DNA of 64,000 nucleotides, taken from assembly GCA_003864495.1 (NCBI GenBank), contig ML133458.1:930001-994000 (forward strand), in the 5' to 3' direction. Under the pieces are notes generated by a model. It was not told where the DNA came from, did no database searches, and saw only the letters and a list, made by a program, of their open reading frames with translations. Both the position numbers and the translations under genes were made by a program. Shown here piece by piece: positions 1 through 14,400 of the stretch (position 1 is the first letter of the stretch; the number at the start of each line of letters is the position of its first letter). The stretch is from Nemopilema nomurai. Taxonomy: Eukaryota; Cnidaria; Scyphozoa; Rhizostomeae; Rhizostomatidae.

Positions 1-1680
1 AATGCGTCCCTTTCTTCTGTGAACGAATGAGTTGATAAATTGATGGGTGTCAGTTTTCCGAAATGTGCTAGAGCCAGTGAATTATTGTGGGCCTTCAAGC
101 CATAAGGGCATTTAATGATAGCCCCTATTCTAGTCATAGTGAAATTAAGGAATACTGTAAGTAAAGCTTTCAGAAAACAGAACTAGAAAGCTGCCTTTAG
201 TACGTGTAAGAGAATTCTGGCTTCATCACTGAATCTTTACAGAATTCGCTGCATTTTCGATGAAATCAAGCTCATTTGATGAAATCATTTCTTGCTGCTT
301 TGCTTAGATCAGCTATTAATACTGGTAGGCGAATCGATATATTGTAGAGATAAGGCTAGGATTACTTGAACAAGGTAATAAAAAGTGGCATTTCATGCTA
401 GGTGTTTGAGAAACAATTGGAGCAATTTTAACCCTATGCAAGCAAAGAAGCAGTGGCTATATTATGATGAGATTCCTGGCCTGGAAGGTAGAATATAGAG
501 AGAGGCTAGAACATTCAAACCCAGATGTTCCATTTCCTGCTTCGCAAAGAGGGCGTGGTTAACCCATAAAATGTATAGTCACGGTTCCAATCTCCGCTTC
601 TCCGATTTCATCGTTACCTTTTGGTACCCAAGCTACGATGCGGTTTCTATTTTTAGGATCGAATGTGCAGTAATCTGTAGTTAATCGCGTTGTTGGTACG
701 CCCGTCTACGCTTGCGCTTCTGCGACATATTGCAACGGACAGACAGAGAAGGGATATGCAAAAGTCCTAATGTTTGCACACTGGAGTGACTTAGTGAATC
801 CTTGCCAAATCTTCAAAGAACCTTTGCAAACTCGGCCATTGTGATTGTTACGATTTCGAATAATATTTGATATTCCTTGAGTTTAATTTAGAACAGGAAA
901 GGAAGGAACGGGGGCTGTGGTTACCCTAAATTTCCTGTTTCGCCTACTCTGCTCTGCTGAAGTTCGCATGGATGGAAAATTAAAATTCTTAATGACCAGC
1001 TCGTCTTCAGGCATGCATTGCATTCTGAGACTGGCACTCATTCCTGCTTTCTTTCTTTCTTTCTTTCTTCTTTCCTTCTTGCTTGAGCCTTCTGCCTTTT
1101 AGCCTTAGTATTTTTGTTGACATTCACCCAGCCTCGTTGCCGTGTCTATGATTCTGTCTTCGGCATATTCCGCCAGCATTTCTCAGCGACAAACGGCTTT
1201 GCAAATGCACACTTGCTGGTGATGCACAAAATACAAATTGATTTGCAAAAGATATGACTAAAATGAACACCTTACATCCTTGATTGAACTTAGCCGACCA
1301 TGAAGGCAGGAATCGTGCTGTCATTTGCCTAGCTTTCACTTACCACGCCCTTTTAAATAGAGCCCGAAACGCTATTTCGTTGCATTCTCTCGTCTCTACG
1401 CGGGAATTACGCGAAGGCCTCAATATGCAACTTTTATCTGATCGATACGCGTAAAGAGATGGCTTTCATTGGAGTAAATAGCTATGCTTGGTGTTTTCTC
1501 AACAGCTGAGAATTCTACTGGATAATCCTTTGCTCAGCCTGGAGTTCATTGAAAAATTATTGCATTACACAGCCCACTTTATGTCTGTAATTATGAAGCA
1601 ACAATGTATTTGTCGTATTTGCTCGGTTGCAAGTCATTTGTGCTTGTGCACCACTTTGGTACCTGTTATTGCTTGTTCTT
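1..1680. other. Intergenic or intronic, no gene seen
   Basis: Apart from a CTTT microsatellite, only chance-length frames. On the minus strand CTATTTAAAAGGG followed by CGTG/GTAAGT (around 1340-1365) looks like a TATA element next to a donor, but no exon can be supported. Confidence 0.6.
1047..1080. repeat. (CTTT)n microsatellite
   Basis: Tetranucleotide CTTT repeat, several units, slightly degenerate at its right end. Confidence 0.9.
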
Positions 1681-1684
1681 GTGA

Positions 1685-1927
1685 CATCCCGAATTCGCAC
1701 CACCCTTGCCTCGCCTGCTTCCGCCAGAACAGGTGTATGAATTCTGCAAAGTAGTACACAATGTACACCAGAAGAAATTTTCAAGAACAACATCTAATGA
1801 TGGCCGGCAAAACTCGCGCTTTGTCGAGCGGCAAAGAGACTTGCTTAAGCCTTTAATTCGAATTGGCTGTGCATGTGAGGAATACTGCTTGGCTTGTGGT
1901 TCCGCCAAAGTGGTCAGCCATTTTTAA
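1685..1927 (+). CDS. Unrecognised cysteine-containing open frame (possible terminal exon)
   Basis: Open from 1685 to TAA at 1927. A CT-rich tract ending in AG (GCTTCCGCCAG, AG at 1725-1726) could be an acceptor inside it. The C-terminal part reads RIGCACEEYCLACGSAKVV, with four closely spaced cysteines as in small secreted cysteine-rich proteins. No family can be named. The length is within chance expectation, so confidence is low. Confidence 0.15.
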   Translation, partial: HPEFAPPLPRLLPPEQVYEFCKVVHNVHQKKFSRTTSNDGRQNSRFVERQRDLLKPLIRIGCACEEYCLACGSAKVVSHF

Positions 1928-4900
1928 TGCAACGAATCAAAAAATTACATCGCGTCCCTGCTCTTATATGGCGCCTTGTTTTGATCATGTCTATGCGAAA
2001 AAACTGCAAGTTGCGGCATTGGAAATGGCAAATCGCTGTTGTGGGTACCACTAGGGTCTTGGCGAAATAACCTTTTTACACGCTGTACTTATCAATTTTA
2101 ATAGTATTTAAGCTCGAACACAGACGGTAGAGCCATGACAACTAACAGGAAGCTGTAGAAAATAAACAAGTATATCTTACTTATGAGCTCGTCAGAATAT
2201 ACCTGCTACAGATTACAAAATCCTTGATCGCTGCCGGATTACGTCTGTGCGGGTCTGTTAAAATATTGTTGCAATTTCATAGTTTAACAGTTCACCGCTA
2301 GCTTGCTAGCATGAGGCAGCGATGCCAGTGTCGGAATTGCAATTAATGGACCCAGTCTTGTTCTAGGCACGCCAAGGTCCACTACGGAGTACTCTCACAG
2401 GATACGTTTTATAGAGGATTCTTGGTAAGTGGAATTCGTTCGTTGCTTTGATACCTGCTTGCTTTCTGTATCTCCATTTCGAAGCATCGCTTGCTCATTA
2501 ATGCTCTGAGTCAATGGTATTGCAACTCCAAGATGTTTGCATCTGAAGTCCCCATGTACTCCTTTTTGCCATGGAAGCACCAGCTATGGTGACAGCAGAA
2601 TTTTCATTGACTTTTTATCTATCACTCAAATCAGGCCTTGCTATGGTCACTAGTTGAAGGCTGTTTATCTGTTTGGTGTCTCATTGTAAGTCTATAGGTT
2701 GCAAAGCTAGATACTTGTAGATAACGGCTTTTGAACGGTACATGATGACGCGGCTGTCCACAATATGATGAGCGATGCAGTGTTTTAGCAAATAAAGTTA
2801 AGACAAAAGCAAGCGATGAAGGCTTTGTTGTACGGCAGCTTTAATTAAGAAAAAAATGGCCGATAAGCAAACGCCAAAGCATAATCTACACTAAGCGTAT
2901 ACAGAGGCCATTGGTTTCTGCCTGCGCTGTTCTAGAATCGTAGTTTGATTTCATTTGAGTGCAAGCCAGGAATAATCGATTTTACTGGAACAGTTTCAAG
3001 GCAGGATACGTTACGTCGACATTGCTAGTTGTGACGTAATGACATTCACGTCAGAGTTTTATTATTAACGTAACTGGTTATATTTAAGTTTTGGTTCGGA
3101 TGCAAAAATAGGCCCGGCCTGTTTTGCATGGTGTGGAACATTAAAAACATGCAGTGTTCCTTTTTTACTAAGGTTCATTTTGATCGATTTCTTGAAAACA
3201 ATGTTTGGGATTATTGTTTAACCTCAATTAACAAGAAGCACATTGCCTGCTTGACGCGAACATAGTTTCTGTCTTTACTGAATCGTGTGTTTTAATTTTG
3301 AAGAAAGATGTCGTTCTAGTTGAAGAGTGTCTGAGGAAGTAATGTTAATATGATTTTTTTCTCGAATGTAGTCATTTCAGCGAGCCTACAATAGTGACTC
3401 GGTGTTGCATTAGAGTAATCTAAAACCGTGAAAAAGTATATTAGGCACGAAATTGTTAAGCGGGGAAACAGTCCTATAGAGGTGAAACACGTATTTTGAT
3501 TTTCTTCCAAATTGCGCTACAAATTTGCGCTTATATGCAACACTGCTGCTCACAATTGAAAGTTCAGACCTTTGATAAGTACATTCGTGGATCTGCATTT
3601 ACGTCTGCATGTGAATCCAGTCTTTCGCTGAGTTGCAGTCTCTTGTGCAGTATTCATCTTCTGAATAGCCACAAAACCCTAAAAAAGCCGCTCTAGTGTT
3701 CACAGTTGGAACTGTTTTTCGACGTATTCCGTGGCTCAACTGTGAATCCATCGTGCTTCTCCAAGCTTTCTTCCAACAGCTCCTCACCACTGTACTATTT
3801 CTTCAGCTTGTTTGGTTTATTGTCAACAACACTATCAACAAGTGGATTTACTGAATTCTAAATGAATCAAGGGGCCTTGTTTTTCCTTAATCATTGCTTG
3901 TTTCACAAAAACCCGTTCTTATAAATTGGGAAGAAATTTTGAGCTCTCCTTTTTGAATTGTGATTCTTTCCTGCAAAAAGACACAGATGTATTGTTTTGC
4001 ACCAAGGCAGCTCTTATTGTTTACTTCCAAAATGGAAGGCAAATTTTCCACTTACCGATCGACCTATTCTTTATTATACAGGTTTTTGCTCCAAAATGGA
4101 AGCCAACTTTCCCATCATTTGAGAAAAATAGAGTGCTGCTTGCTCAATAAAACTTTTCTTGTTTTAAATGCTGTCTTGATTGTGTAATTAGTGAAAACCT
4201 GCTTGTCATCTAGTGAGAAAAAACAAACTTTGACAGAAAAAATTTAAAAAGCTGAAGGCCTAGCCACGGTCATTGTGCAACCCCCTTTTTTATTTCGCTC
4301 GAGTTTATCCGCCTTCTTTAAAACTAAATTTCATTTAAGTGAATTTTGTGAACCTGCCACTATTTTTCATTTTCATCAACATTCTCAATTTTGTCAACTG
4401 AATATCAGATTAAACGTTTTCTTGATGCGCTTAATGTGCAATTTAGCATCATATTAAAATACCTAGAATTAAGAACAGCGATTTGTTCACTTTTGAAACA
4501 TAATTTGAGCTATCAGCTGCAAAGTTCACCATTCTTTCATATTGAAGTAATTAGTTTCATATTGAACTTTAAAGGATAAATTCATATGTTTTTGACAAAA
4601 TCCATACAGAACACGGTTTAACCTGATCACTTGCTGCTCTGAATCATTGTAAATTGTTATTGACGTTGTGAACTTTTTGATGGTTTTTTCTTAGCTTGTC
4701 CATCTATTCACACTTCTATGTTGCAACTTGTGTCCTTATGTGATTAAACAACTCAAGTCATAATACTCTATCCTTTATCTTTGTCTCGTCAGTTGCAGTA
4801 TAGCAATCGCTCCACTGCCGTTTCAAGCTTTTCGATTCCACAGAACCAGTAGTTAGTCCTGTAAAGACTTACTACTCAAATCTCACTTACTGTTACTAAA

Positions 4901-5126
4901 ATCGTGCTCATCGATTTTCTATCATAACCGCAAGAAGTTATCTGACTACGCCTTATTTTTTGTTTGTTAGCAATCCTTTCCAAGTAGACTTTACTCCAAT
5001 GATTTGCAAGAAACCTTATCAAAATTTCCATTAAAGACTTGCATTTTGGCAAAGCCAGTTTTTGATTTATTTTATCATTCATATTTTAATGGGAGGAATT
5101 TTCTAAAGGCTTAAAACTTTAGGTAC

Positions 5127-5191
5127 AATCTTCTGTTGATGACGAAAATTGAAATCTTGATACCCACATCTTCTGTTGATGACTAAAATTG
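5127..5191. repeat. Duplicated 24-bp motif
   Basis: ATCTTCTGTTGATGAC followed by G or T and AAAATTG occurs twice, about 40 bases apart. Confidence 0.8.
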
Positions 5192-6635
5192 TCAAATTTA
5201 TTGTTTTGCCCCTAGTTTCTATGGGGGTGAGCTCATGAATTTGAGGAAGCTGTTAAATCGTGTAGGCCCTTTATTTAGCGACTGTCCACCTACGAAAGCA
5301 ATGGATCTACTATCGCTTTATTGTTTTGGTGATGAAAAACAATCGCATGTTTCGTTACATAGAGGATCGAGTGGACATGATCACACATCGGAGTTATCTT
5401 ATAAGAAGACCGGTATCTTATAAGTAAACCAAAACCTAGACTGGCGAAAGCTTCTTCTGGTACACTGTTGCGAATCAGTTTTAAGTTTTTCATTGCGCAG
5501 AATGGGATATGTTTCTGAATCTGACAAGTTTTCTGTATTTCAATGGAATCTGATCCTTTATTTAAGCACATGTTCTCCCTTATATCTTTTCAAATTCAAA
5601 AACTTAGGAGTCGTACGGGTATCTATTTGATTCTCTCCTATTCCGCACACACCACCCACCTGTCTTTAAGCAAGAAAAGCATTTACGTTCGCATATCAAA
5701 GTTCACCGGACATTTAGGAAACATTTTGGGGACCTTAATTGGTTCGTTGACGAGCGTCCGTACTTTCAATAAGATTCTGTTCCATCGCACAGGGACTTTA
5801 GACAAACGACCCTTGAAAACAATTTGTTTTTCGAAATTCGCTCGTTCCGTTTGTTCTCGTATTGCATCTGCAGAGGAACGTTAAACCAACTGATACGAAA
5901 ACACATTATCTGTTCTTTGAGTTACAATTCGTGTGAGGTTAAAGTGCTTTTCAATAAATTCCTTCCTTTCAAACAGATTGTATACTTTGCCGTGCAAATG
6001 TTTCAACAACGCGTTTTTCCGATTCCTATCCCTTTTCTTCCAAATGTCGTTTTTTTCCGGCCCTGTTTGCCATTCACTTTGATATTGTTGGAAACAATCA
6101 CATTCATACACTCTGAACAATGTTGAACAGGAAATTACAAATGCATGATAAAATTATCCTTGTATTTTTATCATGTGATAAAGCTTTATATTTTGTGTAT
6201 GACACAGTATTTTCCACGTTTGTCACCCCCACACCTCTCTGTTTTGCATACCAATGTTTCGCGGCTGATTTTGTGACTGCAAACTGTTGCAATGCCTCAA
6301 TTGTGTCTACGTAATAAAAGATGCTTTGTGGATTCTTGTAGAACAGTATACAAATGAATTTGTGTTTTGGAGTGCTTGTGAGTTATCCACCTATTGAATT
6401 CATAGATTGATATTCATTTAAGAGAGCTGCCATTGTAGAATACACAGGCTTTTGTTTTCTAAAGGAGATCGTCATTTAAGGCATTTCAGAATCGCTTAGT
6501 CAGATTAGGACTCTAGCACTGAAGCACTCCGCTCCTTTGTTGCTGCTGCTGAAAGATCAGACCAACTGGATCAAACCAATTGGAGAGATAGGACCCTTCT
6601 GTGCGGTACTTCACTATAAACATTCAGTTGCTCAC

Positions 6636-6718
6636 GCTCAGGAAAGACACAGGCTGACATTAATATAGTAAGTTCATGCTCAGAAAAGACACAGGCTGAC
6701 ATTTATATAGTAAGTGAG
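6636..6718. repeat. Two-copy ~42-bp tandem repeat
   Basis: The unit GCTCAGGAAAGACACAGGCT... is repeated immediately with few changes. A shorter echo (CTACCATTTTGAT) recurs at 6719 and 6771. Confidence 0.85.
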
Positions 6719-7956
6719 CTACCATTTTGATACTAGTGACATTTACTAGTGACATTTATAAAGTAATGAACTACCATTTTGATTCCTGTCGGCTGTTTCT
6801 CGTTGGCTCGAAGATGCGATACGAATGGAGCACAAGCACTCCTTAGGAATTACAACACAAGCACTTAGGAATTGTCCTTAAGCTGTCCTTAAGGAAATGT
6901 TAGCGGACCCTTTTCTCTCTTCTAAGTGATAGTAGCAGATTCTGGTTAGTTTCGTTTCGAAATCCTGCTTTTTTTATTCGATTAAGCTACTACAACATAG
7001 CACATTCAAACAGAACTTCGATAAGGAAATTCACATTGAAGGAACAGCTGAGTATGTTACCAATCCCTCGTTAATTAATTTGCCGTTTTTCAAGTTAAAA
7101 GAAGTCTAACATGGGCAAACCACTGAGGTCCAAAGAGGTTCTTCACTAGAACTTATTTCTTTTTTTAGACGTTTTTTGGATGTTTTCATCGTCTTCTTTT
7201 TGCTTGCGTTTTTCCATCTTTAATCTACAGAATGACTTTGTAAAGAAAATTTATCAGCCTCTCCTTCTGTGCCTATGTAAAAAACTGTTTAAGTTGAGTT
7301 CTTTTTTATTTCCAAGGTTCTATTTATGAAAAGGCAATCACTGTGGCTTTTCTGCACGCGTTTAATCATGTGCCCGATTCTTCCCGATTCGCTTTTGACT
7401 TCTACGCTTTAACTTAGAGATTTTTGACCACTCTTTCTTCCCTTCTGCTAGAAAACTTCTTCGGAGCTGGCACACACTCACTGCAGACCTGTCTGTAGAC
7501 AGTTAAATGACACGACAAAACTTACTACAAAATAAAAGCTGAATCCTAGTTTATGAACAAGTGCTTCGTGGTACAAAAGTACCTTACGTAAGCAAAATCT
7601 GGTTCTGCTATTTCTAGCTATTGCGAAATTCAATTACAGAAGTCAAAAACTTGTATTCTTTCTCTCTAGTTTTTTGCTAAGGCATACTGCGTTAAGCGAA
7701 GATTTATAGTGCATCATCTTCTTCAACTCTGCTTACTATTTTGAATTGCCTGGCAGAGTGAAATTGAAAGAAATTCATGCAAGGTGCATATGTTGCTAAT
7801 TGTCAAGTCATGATGAAAATAAAAATTTTGTAAAATTTTTCTGGGTTGAAACTCCAAAACAGGCGTTAAAGTTGCTAGCTTTTCATCTCTTTCACGTGAC
7901 AATGTACCCATTCCTTCATTCATTCATTCAACATTAACGGGGCATGTAATTAATAC

Positions 7957-8492
7957 CATCAAATATTCAACTTTTTCCAGAGTTGCGTTTTGGAATTTTC
8001 AAAGTCCAGACTTTTACAATCAGATCTTTTATTCTCGTGGCCTTTGCAGAGGATTGCCATCCCGTCATCTATCACGATTTCGGATTTGGTCGTCTGCATT
8101 TAAAGCTGATCCGGGCGGCTGATTTTTGATGAAATTTTTTCTAATTCCCATGCATGCCAGATCCTTTCCCACAATCTAAAATGGTTGGCTTCTTCGGCCA
8201 TCTGAGCAAATAAACGAGAGTGGATTATCCGCTCTAAGCCATATTCAAGCGATTGTCGGATATCTGCATCCTGCTTTGTAGGTAATTACAATGGAATAAT
8301 AGCTTTTAATTGCGATGCAACTTCCACGAGAACATCACCCAACCATCTTGTATTAGTGGCAGATCCCGTACGCTTCCGAATCAAAGATTTACTGCCGACT
8401 TGTGTCAAGCAATTTCGTAATCTGCATCTCATATTGAGAGACGTCATTACACTCATTTTCGCATGGCTGGACTTCTGGCCAGAATGAAGCAT
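7957..8492 (-). pseudogene. Degraded protein-coding remnant, minus strand
   Basis: Reading the minus strand from 8492, one frame stays coding-like for about 178 codons and is interrupted only by a TAA after the segment ending LKAIIPL (near 8286) and a TAA at 8100-8102. The middle part is strongly helical and charged: SLEYGLERIIHSRLFAQMAE then ANHFRLWERIWHAWELEKI. Another frame (7723-7923) opens beyond its end. Few stops in a long frame of non-simple sequence fit a decayed gene or transposon protein. I do not recognise the family, and chance is not excluded. Confidence 0.25.
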
Positions 8493-8499
8493 TTTTTAA

Positions 8500-11400
8500 A
8501 AGGGGCTGCTTGCATTATTTATTGCTTTTCGAAATTTCGGAGATATTATGGTTATTGAATCAATGGAGTAGGATCATATAAATCAATGAATCTTTCTGTT
8601 AGCACGTTTTTCTATTCGAGTATGCACTACGGTGTGGGGAAGGGGGCATTTGAACCCAACTGCTCTAATCAATGACTACGTTTAGCTTGCAAGTTTTTAG
8701 GCAGAGAAATAAGTAATCTTTAGAGATACGGGGTATAGATTGCTTTATTGTTTAGAGATACGTCTCTATTAAATCTCTGTTGTGCGACCTAAGCTCGTGG
8801 TCATTTTATTCGAAAATGCTATAAGGGCTGTTCTTCTTCTACCCATTGTGAAGGAGAACGCATTTTCATTTCACCAGTGAGGCGGCTAACATGGTGAACG
8901 TGATTTAGTCCACGAAGAAGCTTCACTCTCTTTGTGACGTCATTTCTGGTAGTTGATGTGACGATTTTTTCTCACAAAGCTCCTATATACGCCTTCTTAA
9001 GATCCATTTCATGAGAGAATCTTTATGGAGATGATATATCAATTGCAAACAAAAAGCAGCTTACAGTGATCAGACGACTAATAGGCTGTATTTTTAGAGA
9101 TTATCAGTATTCCTATTTAATCATTTTTTAAAGCCTTCGATGATGGAAAGCATGCTTGGCAAATCATTTAATCCCAGAAATTTATTCTACCTCCCCTAGA
9201 GAATCGTATCTCCTTCCCAGCTCGGTTGCAGCTACTTTTAACATTTTGGGTAGAGCAAATCTAGTCCGTCACCTTAGCACATTGAACACTTAGTGAAAAT
9301 TTGCAGGCTAGTAATCAAGTAGCCCATTGGTAATCCTGATATTGTGGATAGTATCCCATATAACTGACACCACCATCACCAACCCCCCCCCCCCCCCCAC
9401 ACACACCACACACACACACACAAAGAAAAGAGAGAAGGAAAACCTCGGAAATCAGCGATTCGTGAATTGCTGGCTTTAGTGAGGACCATTCCCCTCCGAG
9501 TATTCTGCTTCCGTTATCCCTGTTCGTGGAAGCCAGCATTAAGGGTAATTGCAAGCGCACTGGCCAGCCGTGGATCAACGTTTAAGACTCGATGTTGGCA
9601 GGGTGAGAGAGAGCGCCGCAAGACTTATGTTGGTATGCGGATACCCTCGGCTGTGATCATCTGTGCCGTAAACTCTTCGTCTCCTGAAGCCCATTGCTAC
9701 TTCCTGCACGAAGTCTGCACTCGCTGCCTTAACAAACTTCTCTGCGTTAAGAAGGATGTTGTTGAGAATGTTCAGTCGCTAATTTCATATGTACGATCTA
9801 AGAAGGAAACCGTCTGTGTTCATTTCTAATGCCATTTCTTGCCGCTTAACAAACTTCATTGTGTATGTCCAATGCAAATGATGCTGCCTTTGGGACAGAA
9901 ACAATTGAACTAAAGCGTGTTTTATAAGACAGATCGAGCAATTACTTGTGATTTCTTATGACGCTCCTATTGCTGCTTCAAGTTAGTTCAAAGGAATAAG
10001 GAATTATTATATACTATATTAATATCCCAATTCGCTAACATACTTTAATTACTCTTTATGCAATTTATGGTTTCACCTGCTAAAACAAACCGTACTGGAC
10101 TAAATTAAGCTCAAGGGACATTCGATATCTGCAAGAGCCTCTATTCATTATTTATCCATTTAGACTTGGTCTGTCCTTGGTCGCCTTAAAACTTAAAGAC
10201 ACGAATTCTCCGAAAACATCGCCACAGTTCTGTTCTGCTTGTGTGTTTCCTGCACAAAATCCTTTCAAAAACTGCAACATTTCTGCGGTCAGGCACCTAA
10301 AGAGTTTCACCAAATTTGCAACGATTTTCGTATCTCTCTACAACAAAAGGCGGAATCTCTCGCCCTGAACAAGAAAATTTGGCTTGCTTGATCTTAGGAA
10401 GCGAAAGCTTTCCAGTAGAATGGAATTTAATAACGAAAGATTTTTCCTATATTCAGCGGTGTTTGCCAGTTCCGAATTTCCTAGGTTTGTTTGAAAACAT
10501 TTAAGGCGAGAAGTTAATACCTTAAAAGTATTGGTAGATGCTTGATTTGCGTTTATTCAGCCAGTCAAATCTTGTCATTCAATGCCATCACTGGATCTAG
10601 AGTAAGCCTAAGACCCTTTGCTCTACAAAACTTCCTTCAAGGTTTCTACCGCAAACACAACTCACTATAATCTATTACTGCCATGAAGAGTGCCTCGATC
10701 TTAATAACTTGGAGCAATTGCATGCTTCAAAAGTTGGAAATCTTTTAGGAGTAAAAATCGCCAGGTTGCAACGACGATAGATAAATGAGCACCACTCTCT
10801 CCATGTTTGGTAAAAAATAGTTTCTTAGTCAATCGTTGTCCAGTCCACCTTAACCCTAAGGGGAAGACGGATAATGAGGTGTAATGGAGAGGGCGATCCT
10901 CTTAACCCAAGAGTATACCCTTTGCGTTGATGCCAATACTGTACACCTCTGGAGGCACAAATCTATACGAAATTACCCTGGTGGCAGTACGTTCTGGGCC
11001 AACGTATGCATGAAGAGCGTACAAGGAGGAGACGTTGTTGAAATAGCAGGCCAGTGATGTGTAGCCTTTTAGTTTATTCTTTTAATATATCACCCCTAGC
11101 ACACACATCAGCTGTTTCGGGTCTTTTGGACTTCTCTTACTTCACTGTGGCCTTTTGTGATGGTCGCCATTCCCTAGTGCAAAACTTGCCTAGTCTCCAG
11201 GCTTTGGTATCACCACGATCGGCGATTTACCGCTTTTTGATTTCACCGGTTTATGACAATCAGGTGTCTTGAAAGTCCTCGTTTAAGATTAACAGAACAG
11301 GCAGAAGGAGCACTCGAGTTGTGAACCTGAATTGCGCTTTCATTAAACCGTGCTTATAATGCAAGGTAGACGGTTGGCGAGTTGTTTATAATGCCCGGAA

Positions 11401-14400
11401 CAGGGTCAGTGCGAAAAAACAGCGAAAGAGACAAATCGAATGTGCCCACGTCGCAAATGGATTGGTACGTCTCTCCACTGCTTAAAGAGCCGAGGGTAGT
11501 CCCGGTGAGGCGACGTATAGAATTGTTTTATTGAATTCATTATTGGAGCTAAGGATTCCGATCCCTGTGATTCATAATCATCAAAGTTAGCCCTTGTTTG
11601 TGTCGTCTCTTGATTGCATTTTCACATGGCTGTGAAAACATTCCAGTTATCCCCAAGAATTCACGCTATTCCTTAATGTTATGATTTAGACATTGATAAT
11701 CTTATAAGCACCACGCTAATAAACTTTCAACCCCGCTAGATGGATTGCCCTCCTCATTAAGCCCTGTGTCAAATAGACTGCCTGGAGACATGAGGTTGAT
11801 TATCAATAACCAATAAACGAGTGCAATATTACAACATGTTCGCGTATACATGTAATTTTGGTCTAAAGCGGGAAAATGTTTCCTTTCCGTGCAATTTAGC
11901 TCTGCCTCATTGCATCTATTTACTGCAGCAAGCGGATGTCTGTGGTAATACCTCTATAATTGATTTACAGTTCCAAGATCCTTGATAAATCGTCCTCGTT
12001 TTCTTCATTAGCATCACTTAATTTTACAACTATACCTCTTCAACCGCTGCTGTCAGCAAAGCTTGGGTTGTCAAAAATCATATTCCTAAATTGGTGTCAA
12101 CAATAATCCTTTCCTTCTTCGATCAGGTCAAAGCAGCCACGCCTGTATTCAGAAATAATCGAGTGCTCGCCAAAGAATTTGAGGTGCGTTTTAGAGTCTC
12201 TTGTAATGTCTGTTTTGTCCGTTTCAGATTTCGAATGCTCATACCTTTACTTATGTAGCCGTAGTCAGTCATTGCTATCGTAGGCTCGACTTTTTAATTC
12301 ATTCATGCCTTTTCCTTTGCTCAGGCGTTCACATAAACAAATGCTAAATATTTTAAAACGGCTCCCTTTGGGGAAGGTATGTAGGTCTAGAATTTAGTTA
12401 AAAACGTGATACTCGCTCTGTCTGTCTCCATGTTACATTTTATAAAGGTTTAACATTTTTTAATTTAATTTTTTCTTCCTTATTACTTTTATTTCTTTTT
12501 TTCCTTCATTTCTCTTTTCATATAACAGTAATGGCAATCACCGCAACTTGAATTGGTGCGAGGGGGGATGGGTGCTCTACGTTTTGCTGTGGCTTGAAAG
12601 CCTTGAGTTTCTTTAAGACCTTTAGCTGTAAGGTGTTTCACTTTCTCAGTCAGTTGCGCTAGTTGGTTAAGTAATGTTAAGCATGGTAGGATGAAAATGC
12701 TCGGCTGACGAGCTGCTCAAAAATTGAACCCTCAATCACAACATTCGGTAACGTTTTTTTTCATGAACGGTGAAATTTTTGCTCAACTACACCCAATCAT
12801 TATTAATCGTTTAGCCTTGCTTTATTATTGTTTGTTTGAAATTCAGAATGGGGCAAAAATAAAACTGGGCCAATTTCAAAACGCAACACAATCATGCATT
12901 ATGTACGATGTAGCCATTGTTACACAAAATATGACGTCATGTTTCATAAGAAGACAGCTTTCTTTTTCATTAAGCCACTTGCCTAAGTAGCAGTCCTAGA
13001 TATAGGTGTGTCCCCACAACACAGCGACTATCCATAATAGCACGATGATTATGGGAATCGCGACATCTTTAAAAGACTACTTTGACCCTTGAGGGTTTAG
13101 GAAGCTAGCCACAGAAGCACTAGAGTGTATTCCTTATCGAATGAAAGGTTTAGGAAAGATGAACAATGAGCTAATGCAAACTAATACAGTATATCATTTT
13201 AGCCACTCGAATACAAAGTGTGCTTTTCTAGCAAAATTTGCTTTCAGAGAGCTGTTAATTCAGTACTATAGAATGTTACATTGTATCGTCTTAAAGACCT
13301 CTTCCGCAGTGCTAAATACGCCTAGTGCTTGCCCACAGACTTCCAGCCGAATTTCCTGTCCGCAACGCACCTAAGCAATCTGCCACTTGCAAAACGTTTC
13401 AATTTGCAATTCAAGAAGACCACACCAGCAGTATACACAGGCTTAATCTGAAAATGAGTTTTACTTGAAAATCCTTGTTTTGTCACGAAGGCTCAGTGGC
13501 TTATCTTTGAGTGAAACATTGTTGGTGGAAAATGGAGTTCTGGCATGACTCAAGTGATGTACGTACGATCGTGTCATCCCGCCCATGGACTCGGGCAACT
13601 GCCGTGTCATCCCATCCCAATGCAGTCGTCTCAGTAACGCGATTTCACATATTGTCGTTTTATTGTGCACTATCCTTCCTCGATCTTTGTAACCTACATC
13701 GAAGAGTCAGTATTTCCTTCCCAATTTGCTGCGTCAGATTGTTGGAGACCAGCATGTCATCATTATCCTTCCGTAAGGGTCTATCTCGTTTGACGCAATT
13801 GGAAAACCATATCTGCATTACCACTGGTAGTTCAATGAAGATCAGAAATAATTACATTGCTCCTACGATGAATAAGCACTCATAGATGGACTTCGGTATC
13901 CCTCCTCCTTTCCAAGTCTATTAGTGGTCGCTGAGCGATCGTATTTTTCTTTATTTTAAACTCATTTTCCTTAGTCACTCCTGCCTAAAAATAGAGTTCA
14001 TTAATAGTCTTAAACCTGCTATTTTGGGCATGGGCGCAGGATATAAATGGTTTTTGAATAGAATTTAAAAAACTAATTGATGCCGGACGAACTGTCTTGA
14101 GCCACTAAAGGTTCTCACAAGAAACGCTTTTTGAAAGATCCAGTACTAAGGTGACCTCGGTTTTTATACTGAATATTTGGTAAGTTTTTTATTGCAAAGT
14201 ATCATATTTTTCTAAAAATTTTACTGTACTTTTTACCGCGTTGTTTTAACAAGATTTAACTTATAATATGCTGATAACCATAGGTGATTCCAAAGAAAAT
14301 GGACTTTACTCTTTTTTGTAATAAGTGTTATTTCTGAGCTGTTATTAGTATTATTATTAATGTTGTTATTCCAATGTTGTGATCGAGGAAGGACGATGTT

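Larger units (their letters stand above)
1930..7950. other. Anonymous AT-rich DNA
   Basis: No recognisable protein or RNA. A minus-strand frame (4876-5082) ends close to a perfect donor (ACA/GTAAGTGAG near 4884-4893) and could be an exon, but its sequence suggests no family. Confidence 0.55.
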
